Positions 18,008 through 26,818 of a stretch of DNA of 64,000 nt are shown here, piece by piece. The notes under the pieces are model-generated. The model saw only the letters and a list, made by a program, of their open reading frames with translations. It was not told the origin of the DNA and made no database searches. Each line of letters opens with the position of its first letter. The first letter of the stretch is position 1. The stretch lies in NCBI RefSeq assembly GCF_900113605.1, contig NZ_FOPY01000005.1:1-64000 (forward strand), read 5' to 3'. Made by a program: the position numbers and the translations under genes. The DNA is from Modicisalibacter xianhensis (lineage in GTDB: Bacteria; Pseudomonadota; Gammaproteobacteria; Pseudomonadales; Halomonadaceae).

Positions 18008-19280
18008 CGCGATTCTCCTGCTGTTCTTCCCGATAGCGTTCGATGCGCGCCACCAGCGCGGCGAGAATCTCGCTGGCATCGCCAATGACGGAGAGATCGG
18101 CACGCTTGATCATGTCGCATCCCTCATCGAGGTTGATGGCCACGACCTTTTCGCAGCTCTGGATACCCTGCAGGTGCTGGATAGCGCCGGAGATACCCAC
18201 CGCCACGTAGACTCGCGCGGATACCCAGGTACCGGTGGCACCGACCTGACGGTCTCGCGGCATGAAGCCGTCGTCGACCGCGACGCGCGATGCGCCCTTG
18301 GTCGCGCCGAGGACTTGGGCAGCATGGTGATAGCCATCCCAATCCTTGACGCCGTTGCCGGCCGACAGAATGAATTCAGCCTCGGCCAGCGACACACTGG
18401 CCGGGTCGACGGCAACCTCGCCCATGTCCTCGATGCGTCCGAGCACCTCGGGCAACGCCTGGGCCAGCTCGACGGGCTGGGCGGCATGGCGTGTCTCGCT
18501 GACCGGTTCGGCACACTCTGCCAGTGCCAGTACCACGCGAGGCATGGCGCGAGCAATGTCGGTCGTGCCTGCCGCTCCGCGTGCCGTACAGCGCCAGCCG
18601 GTGTCGGTATCGGCATCCGCCTCGACCTGCCAGACCTGGGTCGCTGGACGCTCACCCAGCCGCACGGCGAGGCGCCGGCCCAGCTCCCCCCCACCGAGCG
18701 AGGAATCGGGTAGCAACCAGTAGTGCGGCGCCATTTCTCTCTCGACACTCTGCAACGCGGCGATACGCGTTTCAGGTAAATAGCCTGAGAAGGCGTCGCC
18801 CTGCACCTCCAGCAAGCGGTCGACGCCGGCTTCCCCGAAGGTGGTTTCCTTGTGTGTGCCGAAGACAATCGCCAGTACTGCTCCCGGGCGTTCGGGATCG
18901 GCATCGGCCAGTTGGCGTGCCAGCCCCAGCAAGTCGCGATCGTGAGACGACAACCGCCCCCCGGAGAGATCGGGCACCACAGCGACCATAAACGCCGGCG
19001 CCTCTATCTCGACACGTCGGCGTGTGTCCTTGGGCTGCGCCTGGCGGCTGCCGGGCTGGTTCGCAGCCTGTTGCGCGCCACTGCGATCGATACGCTTGAT
19101 CCCGTTGGGACCTATGAAGCCGACGGCATGCGGATTGCGTCGCGTCAGTCCGCTGGGACCTGTCCATTCACTGGGCGAAGCTCCTCCACCCAGTTCCGCG
19201 AGCACTTCGAGATGCTCGGGATGCAGGCGATTGCGTGCGATCCATTCCTTGCGCGGATCGCGGCGAATGATATCGCTCAT
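17997..19280 (-). CDS. etfA: Electron transfer flavoprotein alpha subunit, dimethylglycine pathway type
   Basis: This 427-residue EtfA has the C-terminal FAD domain signature DRQVGATGTWVSARVY followed by VGISGAIQHLQGIQSC. It is about 100 residues longer than a housekeeping EtfA because of an N-terminal extension rich in charged residues (IRRDPRKEWIARNRLHPEH). Similar long EtfA proteins accompany dgcAB in Pseudomonas. It overlaps dgcB by 4 bases and etfB by 11, so all three are translationally coupled. Confidence 0.92.
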   Translation of the reverse strand: MSDIIRRDPRKEWIARNRLHPEHLEVLAELGGGASPSEWTGPSGLTRRNPHAVGFIGPNGIKRIDRSGAQQAANQPGSRQAQPKDTRRRVEIEAPAFMVAVVPDLSGGRLSSHDRDLLGLARQLADADPERPGAVLAIVFGTHKETTFGEAGVDRLLEVQGDAFSGYLPETRIAALQSVEREMAPHYWLLPDSSLGGGELGRRLAVRLGERPATQVWQVEADADTDTGWRCTARGAAGTTDIARAMPRVVLALAECAEPVSETRHAAQPVELAQALPEVLGRIEDMGEVAVDPASVSLAEAEFILSAGNGVKDWDGYHHAAQVLGATKGASRVAVDDGFMPRDRQVGATGTWVSARVYVAVGISGAIQHLQGIQSCEKVVAINLDEGCDMIKRADLSVIGDASEILAALVARIERYREEQQENRDAA

Positions 19281-21283
19281 GGCGTCATCTCCTCCGCCGT
19301 ACGGCGTGCCTTTCCGGTTGCCTCGTCCTGCGATGTGCCCTGTTCCGCCGTGGCATCAATGACCAACGCATCCGCGACCAGTTCGGCGATATCCTTGATC
19401 TCGGCCCGCGGGGCCACGACACCTTCGAGCATCGCCGTGCATTGTGGGCAGCCCACGGCGACCAGTTCGGCCCCGGTCTCTCGCACGTCGTTCATGCGCA
19501 TGTCGGGAATACGCTGCTTGCCGGGTATGTCGGTAATCGGCGCCCCACCGCCACCGCCGCAGCAGCGCGAACGGTAGCCCGAGCGGGCCATTTCCTCGAC
19601 CTCGATGCCGAGTGCCTTGAGCACCGAGCGCGGCGCTTCATACTCACCGTTGTAACGTCCCAGGTAGCACGGATCGTGATAGGTCACGAGGCCGCCTTTC
19701 CAGGCCTTCAGTGACAGCTTGCCATTTTCGAGCAGGTCGTTGAGATAGGTGCTGTGGTGGAAAACCTCGTAGTTCCCGCCCAACTCACCGTATTCGTTCT
19801 TGAGCACATGGAAGCTGTGCGGGTCGCAGGTAACGATACGCGCAAAGCGATACTGCCCCAGGGTCGCAATGTTGCGCTTGGCCAGCGTCTGGAAGGTCGC
19901 CTCGTCGCCCAGGCGACGCGCCACGTCACCGCTGTCGCGCTCTTCGTTGCCCAGCACGGCGAAGTCGACCTGGGCGGCACGCAGTACCGACACCAGCGCG
20001 CGCAGCGTCCTCTGGTTGCGCATGTCGAAGACGCCGTCGCCCAGCCACAGCAGCACCTCGGCGTCGCGCTTGTCGGCCATCAGCGGCAGGTTGAGATCCG
20101 CCGCCCAGTGCATGCGCGAACCGGGATCGAAGCCGCCGGGGTTGTCGGTCGCGATCAGGTTGTCGAGGACCTCGGCACCCTTGTTGGGCGTATTGCCGTG
20201 CTCGAGCGTCAGGAACCGTCGCATGTCCACGATGGCATCGACATGCTCGATCATCATCGGGCATTCCTCGACACAGGCGCGGCACGTCGTGCACGACCAC
20301 AGCGTCTCGGCGTCGACCAGCGCCGTACCCTGGCGTGCCACAATCGGCCCGTGCGGCTCACCGGCATGTTCGCCCACCGGCTTGCCCGGATAGGGGCTAC
20401 CGGCATATCGGGCATCGCTGCCACCGGCCATGCCGACGACCATATCCTGGATCAGTTTCTTGGGATTGAGGGGCTGCCCAGCGGCAAAGGCCGGACACAT
20501 TGCCTCGCAGCGGCCACATTGCACGCAGGCGTCGAAGCCGAGCAGCTGGTTCCAGGTGAAGTCGGCGGGCTTCTCGACCCCCAGCTTCGCCTTGGGGTCT
20601 TCCAGGCGCAGTGCCTTGAGCCCGGTCGAGCGCCCCTCGCCGCCCTGCTTGTCCGAAAAGCGCTCGGGGCGACGATGAAAGGCCAGGTGCAGGGCGCCGG
20701 CAAAGGCGTGCTTCATCGGCCCGCCCCAGGTCATGCCGAAGAACAGCTCGCCCAGCCCCCAGGCCACCACGCCGGTCAGCACCAGGGCCAAGACCCAGGA
20801 GCCGGCATCTTCCGGCAATATGCCGGCCGTCGGCAGGGTGACCAGGAACACGCCCAGCGAAAACGCGATCAGGCTCTTGGGCAGGCGCATCCATGGGCCC
20901 TTGGACAAGCGTGGCGGCGGGTTGCGCCGCCGCTTGGCGACGAACAGGCTGCCGACGAACATGCAGGTCGTCGCGGCAAGCAGTGCCCAGGCCAGGACCG
21001 CGCTATCCAACCCGAAGCCATGCACGACAATGGCCAGCAGGGCGGCCAGCACGAAGCCACCGGCCGTGGCGACGTGGGTGTTGGACATCCGCTTGTCGCG
21101 CGCGACGACATGGTGCAGGTCGACCAGGTAACGCCGTGGCATCGCCGCCAGGCCCCGCATGAGCGGGACCGGCGAAGGCCGCCCCTGTCGCCACAGGCGA
21201 ACGCGACGCACGGCACCGATCGCCGCCAGCGCCAGGGCGGAAAAGAAGAGTATTGGCAGGAGGGTATCGAGCATGATGCTCAC
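19277..21283 (-). CDS. dgcB: Dimethylglycine demethylase subunit B, membrane Fe-S protein
   Basis: The 668-residue protein begins with several membrane helices (about residues 5-200). Two ferredoxin-type [4Fe-4S] motifs follow, CVQCGRCEAMCPAF and CTTCRACVEECPMM. A C-terminal heterodisulfide-reductase-like CCG domain has YHDPCYLGRYNG and RSRCCGGGGG. It would pass electrons from the flavoprotein DgcA to membrane carriers. In P. aeruginosa dgcA and dgcB are required for dimethylglycine demethylation. It is cotranscribed with etfA, and a repeat-bearing gap of 169 bases separates it from dgcA. Confidence 0.93.
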   Translation of the reverse strand: MSIMLDTLLPILFFSALALAAIGAVRRVRLWRQGRPSPVPLMRGLAAMPRRYLVDLHHVVARDKRMSNTHVATAGGFVLAALLAIVVHGFGLDSAVLAWALLAATTCMFVGSLFVAKRRRNPPPRLSKGPWMRLPKSLIAFSLGVFLVTLPTAGILPEDAGSWVLALVLTGVVAWGLGELFFGMTWGGPMKHAFAGALHLAFHRRPERFSDKQGGEGRSTGLKALRLEDPKAKLGVEKPADFTWNQLLGFDACVQCGRCEAMCPAFAAGQPLNPKKLIQDMVVGMAGGSDARYAGSPYPGKPVGEHAGEPHGPIVARQGTALVDAETLWSCTTCRACVEECPMMIEHVDAIVDMRRFLTLEHGNTPNKGAEVLDNLIATDNPGGFDPGSRMHWAADLNLPLMADKRDAEVLLWLGDGVFDMRNQRTLRALVSVLRAAQVDFAVLGNEERDSGDVARRLGDEATFQTLAKRNIATLGQYRFARIVTCDPHSFHVLKNEYGELGGNYEVFHHSTYLNDLLENGKLSLKAWKGGLVTYHDPCYLGRYNGEYEAPRSVLKALGIEVEEMARSGYRSRCCGGGGGAPITDIPGKQRIPDMRMNDVRETGAELVAVGCPQCTAMLEGVVAPRAEIKDIAELVADALVIDATAEQGTSQDEATGKARRTAEEMTP

Positions 21284-21320
21284 CTCGTCTCAGGAGCAAC
21301 CGTTGGCTTTGTTGGCATGG

Positions 21321-21429
21321 GGGCTGTTCCGGCGACAGGCCTCTGCGAGGGCGCTGTGAACCCATCCCTAGGCGCTACATTTGCCATCCCTGGCAAATGA
21401 CCCTCGCTGCGGCCTGTCTCCGGCGCCCC
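21321..21429. repeat. REP/BIME-like inverted repeat between dgcB and dgcA
   Basis: A 22-base unit at 21321-21342 (starting GGGCTGTTCC and ending GACAGGCCT) recurs in degenerate inverted form at 21409-21429. The flanks CTGCGAGGG and CCCTCGCTG also pair. Between them ATTTGCCA (21379-21386) pairs with TGGCAAAT (21391-21398). The whole region can fold as a long cruciform or mRNA stem. The same unit occurs at 24126-24147. Confidence 0.75.
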
Positions 21430-21452
21430 TCGTCGTTGCAGCTATCGCTCAG

Positions 21453-23525
21453 TCAGAAGTCTTTGCACAACCGCAGGGCATCGTAGATCGCAGCGTGCGT
21501 ATTGCGCGGCGCCGTGCAGTCACCCAACCGGAACAGCAGGTAACCTTCGCCACTCTCGGACAGGCACGGCTGCGGCTGGATCGCGTACAGCGCCTCGATG
21601 TCGATCTGCCCCTTGTTGCGCGACTGCCCCTTGAGGGCGTAATACAGCGACTCGTCAGGGCGCACGCCATTCTCGACAACGACCTGGTCGACAACGCGCT
21701 CTTCCTGGGCACCGGTGTATTCGTTCTCCAGTACCGCCACCAGCGAATCTCCCTCGCGATAGACCTTGTGCAGTGCCAGGTCGGAGGTCATGATCACCTC
21801 TTTTTCGTAGAGGCTGCGGTAATAGGTCGGGAACGTGGTGCCACCGACGGCGGCGCCGGGCTTGATATCGTCGGTCACGATCTCGACCTTGGCACCCTTG
21901 TCGGCCAGGTAGTCGGCGGCCGACACACCGGCGAACTCGCAGATGGTGTCGTAGATCAGCACGTTCTTGCCCGGCTCCACGGCGCCGCTGAGAATGTCCC
22001 AGGTGCTGACCACCAGGCTCTCGTCACGTGACTCGGCATACCCCCACTCCGGTACCTGCGACAGGAACGGTTGGCCGCCGGTCGCCAGGATCACGATATC
22101 AGGACGCAGATCGACGATCGTCGCCTCGTCGGCACGGGTCCCCAAGCGCTGGTCGACACCAAGACGCGCCAGTTCCAGCTGATACCAGCGAGTGATCCCT
22201 GCAATCTGATCACGCTGCGGTGCCTTGGCGGCTAGGGTGATCTGGCCACCGAGTTGCTCGGCCGCCTCGAACAGGGTGACGTCGTGGCCGCGCTCGGCAC
22301 TGACGCGTGCCGCTTCCATGCCGCCAGGGCCACCACCGACCACTACGACCTTGCGCTTGGGCCCTTCGCTCTTCTCGATGATGTGCGGTACACCCATGTA
22401 TTCACGCGAGGTCGCGGCATTCTGGATGCACAGCACGTCGAGGCCCTGGTACTGGCGGTCGATGCAGTAGTTGGCGCCCACGCACTGCTTGATCTGGTCG
22501 ACTTCGCCCATCTTGATCTTGGCGATGAAGTGCGGGTCGGCGATATGTGCGCGGGTCATGCCTACCAGATCGACGTAACCGCCCTCGAGGATGCGCTGCG
22601 CCTGGTTGGGATCCTTGATGTTCTGGGCATGGATCACCGGCACGCTGACCACTTCCTTGATGCCGGCCGCCAGGTGCAGGAAAGGCTCCGGCGGATAGGA
22701 CATGTTGGGAATTACGTTGGCCAGCGTATTGTGGGTATCGCAGCCCGAGCCGACCACGCCGAAGAAGTCGACCATTCCGGTCGCATCGTAGTAGGCGGCG
22801 ATCTTTTTCATGTCGTCGTGGGTCAGACCGTCGGGGTGGAACTCGTCACCGGTGATGCGCATGCCGACCACGAAATCGTCGCCAACCTCGGCGCGCACCG
22901 CCTTGAGCACTTCCATGCCGAACCGCATGCGGTTCTCGAAGCTGCCGCCCCATTCATCGGTCCGCTTGTTGACGCGCGGGCTCCAGAACTGGTCGATCAG
23001 GTGCTGGTGCACGGCGGATAGCTCGACGCCGTCCAGCCCCCCTTCCTTGGCACGCCGCGCCGCCTGGGCGAAATCGCCGACGATGCGCCAGATTTCCTCT
23101 TCCTCGATGGTCTTGCAGGTCGAGCGGTGTACCGGCTCACGAATACCCGACGGCGACAGCAGGGTCGACCAGTTGAAGCCGTCCCAACGCGAGCGGCGGC
23201 CCATGTGGGTGATCTGGATCATGATCTTGCCACCGTGCTTGTGCACTGCATCGGCAAGATTCTGGAAATGCGGGATGATGCGATCCGTGGACAGGTTGAC
23301 CGAGCTCCACCAAGCCTGCGGACTGTCGATGGACACGACTGACGAGCCGCCGCAGATGCACAGGCCACAGCCCCCCTTGGCCTTCTCCTCGTAGTACTTG
23401 ACGTAGCGGTCGGTGGTCATGCCGCCATCGGTGGCGTAGACCTCGGCGTGGGCGGTACTGACCACACGGTTGCGGATAGTCTGGTTGCCGATCTTGATCG
23501 GTTGGAACAGTGCTTCGAATGCCAT
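21453..23525 (-). CDS. dgcA: Dimethylglycine demethylase subunit A
   Basis: The 690-residue enzyme has an N-terminal old-yellow-enzyme-like FMN barrel (IKIGNQTIRNRVVSTAHAE, ITHMGRRSRWDG, DGVELSAVHQHLIDQFWSP). A cysteine cluster region CVGANYCIDRQ...LCIQNA follows, then a C-terminal FAD/NAD Rossmann part with KVVVVGGGPGGMEAARVSAERG. This is the trimethylamine-dehydrogenase/2,4-dienoyl-CoA-reductase architecture. In the betaine cluster it demethylates dimethylglycine to sarcosine, releasing formaldehyde. It follows the DUF5943 gene by 15 bases. Confidence 0.94.
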   Translation of the reverse strand: MAFEALFQPIKIGNQTIRNRVVSTAHAEVYATDGGMTTDRYVKYYEEKAKGGCGLCICGGSSVVSIDSPQAWWSSVNLSTDRIIPHFQNLADAVHKHGGKIMIQITHMGRRSRWDGFNWSTLLSPSGIREPVHRSTCKTIEEEEIWRIVGDFAQAARRAKEGGLDGVELSAVHQHLIDQFWSPRVNKRTDEWGGSFENRMRFGMEVLKAVRAEVGDDFVVGMRITGDEFHPDGLTHDDMKKIAAYYDATGMVDFFGVVGSGCDTHNTLANVIPNMSYPPEPFLHLAAGIKEVVSVPVIHAQNIKDPNQAQRILEGGYVDLVGMTRAHIADPHFIAKIKMGEVDQIKQCVGANYCIDRQYQGLDVLCIQNAATSREYMGVPHIIEKSEGPKRKVVVVGGGPGGMEAARVSAERGHDVTLFEAAEQLGGQITLAAKAPQRDQIAGITRWYQLELARLGVDQRLGTRADEATIVDLRPDIVILATGGQPFLSQVPEWGYAESRDESLVVSTWDILSGAVEPGKNVLIYDTICEFAGVSAADYLADKGAKVEIVTDDIKPGAAVGGTTFPTYYRSLYEKEVIMTSDLALHKVYREGDSLVAVLENEYTGAQEERVVDQVVVENGVRPDESLYYALKGQSRNKGQIDIEALYAIQPQPCLSESGEGYLLFRLGDCTAPRNTHAAIYDALRLCKDF

Positions 23526-23540
23526 GGCGACGACCTTCGA

Positions 23541-24071
23541 TTATTGTGGTTTAACGACAAACAGGCCGTGATCGTGGCCTTCTTCGGCGGCACTCTGGAC
23601 CTGCTCAGCGACGGTGCGTAGTTCACTGCCCCGGGCGCTGAGGATCTGGTCCATGGCACCGGCGAACCAGCCTGTGAACATGTATTCGATCTTTCTGCCG
23701 ACCTTGCCAAGCTGGTAGACGAAGGCGCTGTGCTCCAGGCGCACCTGTGCCGTCCCTTCTTCCAGATCGATCTGTTCGGTAATGAACCTGCCCCAGCCCC
23801 GCTGCGACAGACGCGTCATGTAATGTTCGAACACCGCCACGCCGGTCAAGCCGTGCAGCTCGGCTTCCTTCTCGCACCAGTGCCAGGCGCTCTTGTAGCC
23901 GGCATCATAGAGAATCTCGGCGTACTTCTCGGCACCCAGCGCCTCTTCCACGGCAACGTGATTGTTGATGAAGAAGTGGCGCGGCACGTAGAGCATCGGC
24001 AGCGCGTCGGTGGTCCACACGCCGGTTTCCGAGTCCACTTCGATAGGCAGTTCAGGGGCCATCTTGGTCAC
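23541..24071 (-). CDS. DUF5943-type protein of the betaine catabolic cluster
   Basis: This 176-residue soluble protein begins MTKMAPELPIEVDSETGVWTTDALPMLYVPRHFFINNH and has AWHWCEKEAELHGLTGVAVFEHYMTRLSQRGWG. It resembles the conserved unknown gene beside dgcAB in pseudomonads, annotated DUF5943 and related to 4-vinyl-reductase (V4R) domains; I am moderately sure of that name. The tight 15-base spacing to dgcA suggests cotranscription and a role in dimethylglycine demethylation, such as assembly or sensing. No catalytic motif is obvious. Confidence 0.8.
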   Translation of the reverse strand: MTKMAPELPIEVDSETGVWTTDALPMLYVPRHFFINNHVAVEEALGAEKYAEILYDAGYKSAWHWCEKEAELHGLTGVAVFEHYMTRLSQRGWGRFITEQIDLEEGTAQVRLEHSAFVYQLGKVGRKIEYMFTGWFAGAMDQILSARGSELRTVAEQVQSAAEEGHDHGLFVVKPQ

Positions 24072-24125
24072 GGTCTAACTCCTCGAAATCGTTGTTCTTG
24101 GCACTTGTTACTCGCGAATAAGTCC

Positions 24126-24147
24126 GGGCTGTTCCGGCGACAGGCCT
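24126..24147. repeat. Single copy of the dgc-cluster interspersed repeat
   Basis: These 22 bases are identical to 21321-21342 in the same orientation. They lie in the 102-base gap between the dipeptidase gene and the DUF5943 gene. Only one arm is present, so it cannot form the paired structure seen between dgcB and dgcA. Confidence 0.75.
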
Positions 24148-24173
24148 ACGCCCCAATCTGGGTCGTTGCCCAA

Positions 24174-25151
24174 TCAGGCGCCCCAGACCTCTTTCAAGAT
24201 ACGCACCCAGTTCTCGCCCATGATCTTCCTGACTTGGGTCTCGGAGAGGCCGCGTCTGAGCAGCGCCTCGGTCAGGTTGGGAAACTCGCCGATAGTGCGG
24301 ATACCTTCCGGATTGACGATCTTGCCGAAGTTGGTCAGGCGGCGGGCATAGCCCTTGTCATGGGTCAGCCACTCGAAGAACGACTTGTCGTGTCCCTGGG
24401 TAAAGTCGGTACCGATGCCGATGGCATCCTCGCCGACGATGTTCATCACGTATTCGATAGCTTCGCAGTAGTCGTCGATGGTCGAGTCGACGCCCTTCTT
24501 GAGGAACGGGGTAAACATCGTGACGCCAACGAAACCGCCGTGATCGGCGATGAACTTGAGTTCCTCGTCGGACTTGTTGCGCGGGTGTTCCTTGAGGCCG
24601 GAGGGCAGGCAATGCGAATAGCAGACCGGCTTCTGTGACTCGAGGATGACTTCCTCGGAGGTCTTGGCCCCCACGTGAGACAGGTCGCACATGATGCCGA
24701 CACGGTTCATCTCCGCGACGATCTCGCGGCCGAAGCCGGACAGGCCTCCGTCACGCTCGTAGCAGCCGGTGCCGACGAGGTTCTGGGTGTTGTAGCACAT
24801 CTGCACGATACCCACGCCGAGCTGCTTGAAGACCTCGACGTAGCCGATCTGGTCCTCGAAGGCATGGGCGTTCTGGAACCCGTAGATGATGCCGGTCTTG
24901 CCCTCTTCCTTGGCCCGGGTGATATCCGCCGTGGTACGCACCGGACGCACCAGGTCGCTGCATTCGGCCATCAGCTTGTTGGAAGCCACGATGTTATCGA
25001 CAGTGGCCTGGAAGCCTTCCCATACCGACACGGTACAATTGGCCGCGGTCAGGCCGCCCCGGCGCATGTCCTCGAGCAGTTCACGGTTCCATTTGGCAAT
25101 GATCAGGCCATCGATGACGATGGCGTCGTCGTGCAGTTCGGCAGGGGTCAT
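24174..25151 (-). CDS. Membrane-dipeptidase-family (renal dipeptidase-like) metalloenzyme
   Basis: This 325-residue protein belongs to the M19 peptidase family. Seen: DDAIVIDGLIIAKWNRELLEDM near the N-terminus, GIMCDLSHVGAKTSEEV and KPVCYSHCLPSGLKEHPRNKSDEELK, segments where M19 zinc ligands normally lie, and AIGIGTDFTQGHD. The homologous gene starts the dgc operon in Pseudomonas, although its role in betaine catabolism is not known to me. The usual first HxD zinc site appears as VIDGLIIAKW, lacking the histidine, so ordinary dipeptidase activity is uncertain. Confidence 0.85.
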   Translation of the reverse strand: MTPAELHDDAIVIDGLIIAKWNRELLEDMRRGGLTAANCTVSVWEGFQATVDNIVASNKLMAECSDLVRPVRTTADITRAKEEGKTGIIYGFQNAHAFEDQIGYVEVFKQLGVGIVQMCYNTQNLVGTGCYERDGGLSGFGREIVAEMNRVGIMCDLSHVGAKTSEEVILESQKPVCYSHCLPSGLKEHPRNKSDEELKFIADHGGFVGVTMFTPFLKKGVDSTIDDYCEAIEYVMNIVGEDAIGIGTDFTQGHDKSFFEWLTHDKGYARRLTNFGKIVNPEGIRTIGEFPNLTEALLRRGLSETQVRKIMGENWVRILKEVWGA

Positions 25152-25334
25152 GTCGACACTCCAAGCGGTGACTTATGCGAGGAGAATATCCCTGCCTTGC
25201 CATGGCTCGACTCTTGGAAGCGACGGTGAAAATTCCAAAAACGTCATTGTTTCGTGATTACGACGGACAGGGGCGAAACTGCCGGGCCGACATGACGCCA
25301 GGTGAACAATGAGCGATCTATTGCGAAAGATAAA

Positions 25335-25361
25335 CGAGCTGCCCTGAGGCTGGGCAGCTCG
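25335..25361 (-). terminator. Terminator of gbdR
   Basis: A perfect 10-bp stem CGAGCTGCCC (25335-25344) with GGGCAGCTCG (25352-25361) lies 45 bases beyond the gbdR stop. Read on the minus strand it is followed by TTTATCTTT, an acceptable intrinsic terminator tail. Confidence 0.8.
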
Positions 25362-25405
25362 CTAAATGACTGGGATGGGGCGTGGGAAACGAGAAGGGAC
25401 GGGGA

Positions 25406-26566
25406 TCACTTCAGCAGCGGCACGCTGGCAAAGGTCGGCTCGCCCTGTGCATGGGCCAGCGCCAGCAAGGCACTGGAAACAGGCTCGTTGCCGGGTGTCT
25501 CAGTGGCCCACGCCTTGGTCGCACTGGATGAGTTAGCGTCTTTACCTTGTCGGTTCTGGACACCGGAGCGCTCATCCCGCGGCGGCACGCCGAAATACTC
25601 GCGATAGCACTTCGAGAAGTGTGGCGTGGAGACGAAGCCGCATACCGAAGCGACCTCGATGATCGACAGGGAAGTCTGCTTCAGCAACTGGCGTGCCCGC
25701 ACCAGGCGCAGCTTGAGGTAGTAGCGTGACGGCGAGCAATGCAGGTACTTCTGGAACAATCGCTCCAGTTGACGCCGCGAGACATTGACGTAACTGGCCA
25801 GTTCATCGAGTTCAATCGGCTCTTCGAGGTTGGACTCCATCAGCGCCACGATTTCCAGCAGCTTGGGCTGGGTCGTCCCCAGTACATGCTTGAGCGGTAC
25901 ACGCTGCTGGTCCTGCTCGTTGCGCACACGCTCGTAGATGAACATCTCGGAAATGCCCGCTGCCAGCTCACGACCATGGTCCCGCCCGATCAGGTTCAGC
26001 ATCATGTCCAGCGGGGCCGTTCCGCCAGACGCCGTGAACCGGTCACGGTCGATGGAAAACAGCCGCGTGGTCAGGGCGACCTTGGGGAAGGCTTCCTGCA
26101 TGGACGCCAGACACTCCCAGTGAATGCTGGTCTCGTAGTGGTCGAGGAGCCCCGCCTTGGCCAGGGCCCAACTACCCGTACATACCGCACCCAGCCGTCG
26201 CAGTTGGCGCGACTGCGACTGGAGCCAGTGGATGTGCTCGCGACTGACACTATGCTGCGGGCCGACCCCACCACATACCACCACCCAGTCCAGCGACAGC
26301 GGAATGTTGATGGAGGCATCGGGCGTTACCTGGAGCCCATCGCTGGCCCGCACCGGCGCGCCATCCTGGGTCAGGGTATACCAGCGATAGAGTTCCCGGC
26401 CCGCCAGTTGATTCGCCATCCGCAACGGATCGATCGCCGAGGCCAGGGAGATCAGGGTGAAATTATCCAGCAGGAGAAATCCCAGGGTCTGGGGAGCGCC
26501 AGAACGAGCGACCGTTTCGGTCGGTCCTGTTGACTGGTCTGTTGCCATTGTCGTCATCTCCATCAT
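25406..26566 (-). CDS. gbdR: GbdR-type AraC-family activator of betaine catabolism
   Basis: This 386-residue regulator has an N-terminal DJ-1/PfpI-like sensing domain (LGFLLLDNFTLISLASAIDPLRMAN, then DWVVVCGGVGPQHS) and a C-terminal AraC DNA-binding domain (SRRQLERLFQKYLHCSPSRYYLKLRLVRARQLL, VCGFVSTPHFSKCYREYFGVPP). Length, sequence and its place beside dgcAB and gbcAB match GbdR, which activates these genes in response to betaine and dimethylglycine. Several ATGs crowd the start; the one at 26548 has GGAG upstream, so the protein may be six residues shorter. Confidence 0.92.
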   Translation of the reverse strand: MMEMTTMATDQSTGPTETVARSGAPQTLGFLLLDNFTLISLASAIDPLRMANQLAGRELYRWYTLTQDGAPVRASDGLQVTPDASINIPLSLDWVVVCGGVGPQHSVSREHIHWLQSQSRQLRRLGAVCTGSWALAKAGLLDHYETSIHWECLASMQEAFPKVALTTRLFSIDRDRFTASGGTAPLDMMLNLIGRDHGRELAAGISEMFIYERVRNEQDQQRVPLKHVLGTTQPKLLEIVALMESNLEEPIELDELASYVNVSRRQLERLFQKYLHCSPSRYYLKLRLVRARQLLKQTSLSIIEVASVCGFVSTPHFSKCYREYFGVPPRDERSGVQNRQGKDANSSSATKAWATETPGNEPVSSALLALAHAQGEPTFASVPLLK

Positions 26567-26818
26567 CTTGTTGCTTTTGTCTTGTTAGACAGGTGCCACT
26601 TGCGCCAGTTTTGTTATCGCGTCTAAGACCTTCGTTCCTGCTTGGTCTTGACTGTGTCTCTATGTCGCATGTTGGCACGAAAAGGGAGAAAATTGGCTAG
26701 GTCTTGGCTTCTGCCAGGCCAGGAATGTCGCAAATAGAATGCCAAGCGTCGCCCTGGTTCTGGTTTTCACTAACTGCGTCAGGAAATTGATTGAGCATAA
26801 GGCGTACATTTTCCTGCC

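Noticed and set aside
19754-21400. 548-codon antisense frame across dgcB
   Set aside because: Long only because GC-rich DNA lacks stop codons in that frame; composition is rich in H, R and Q with no domain.
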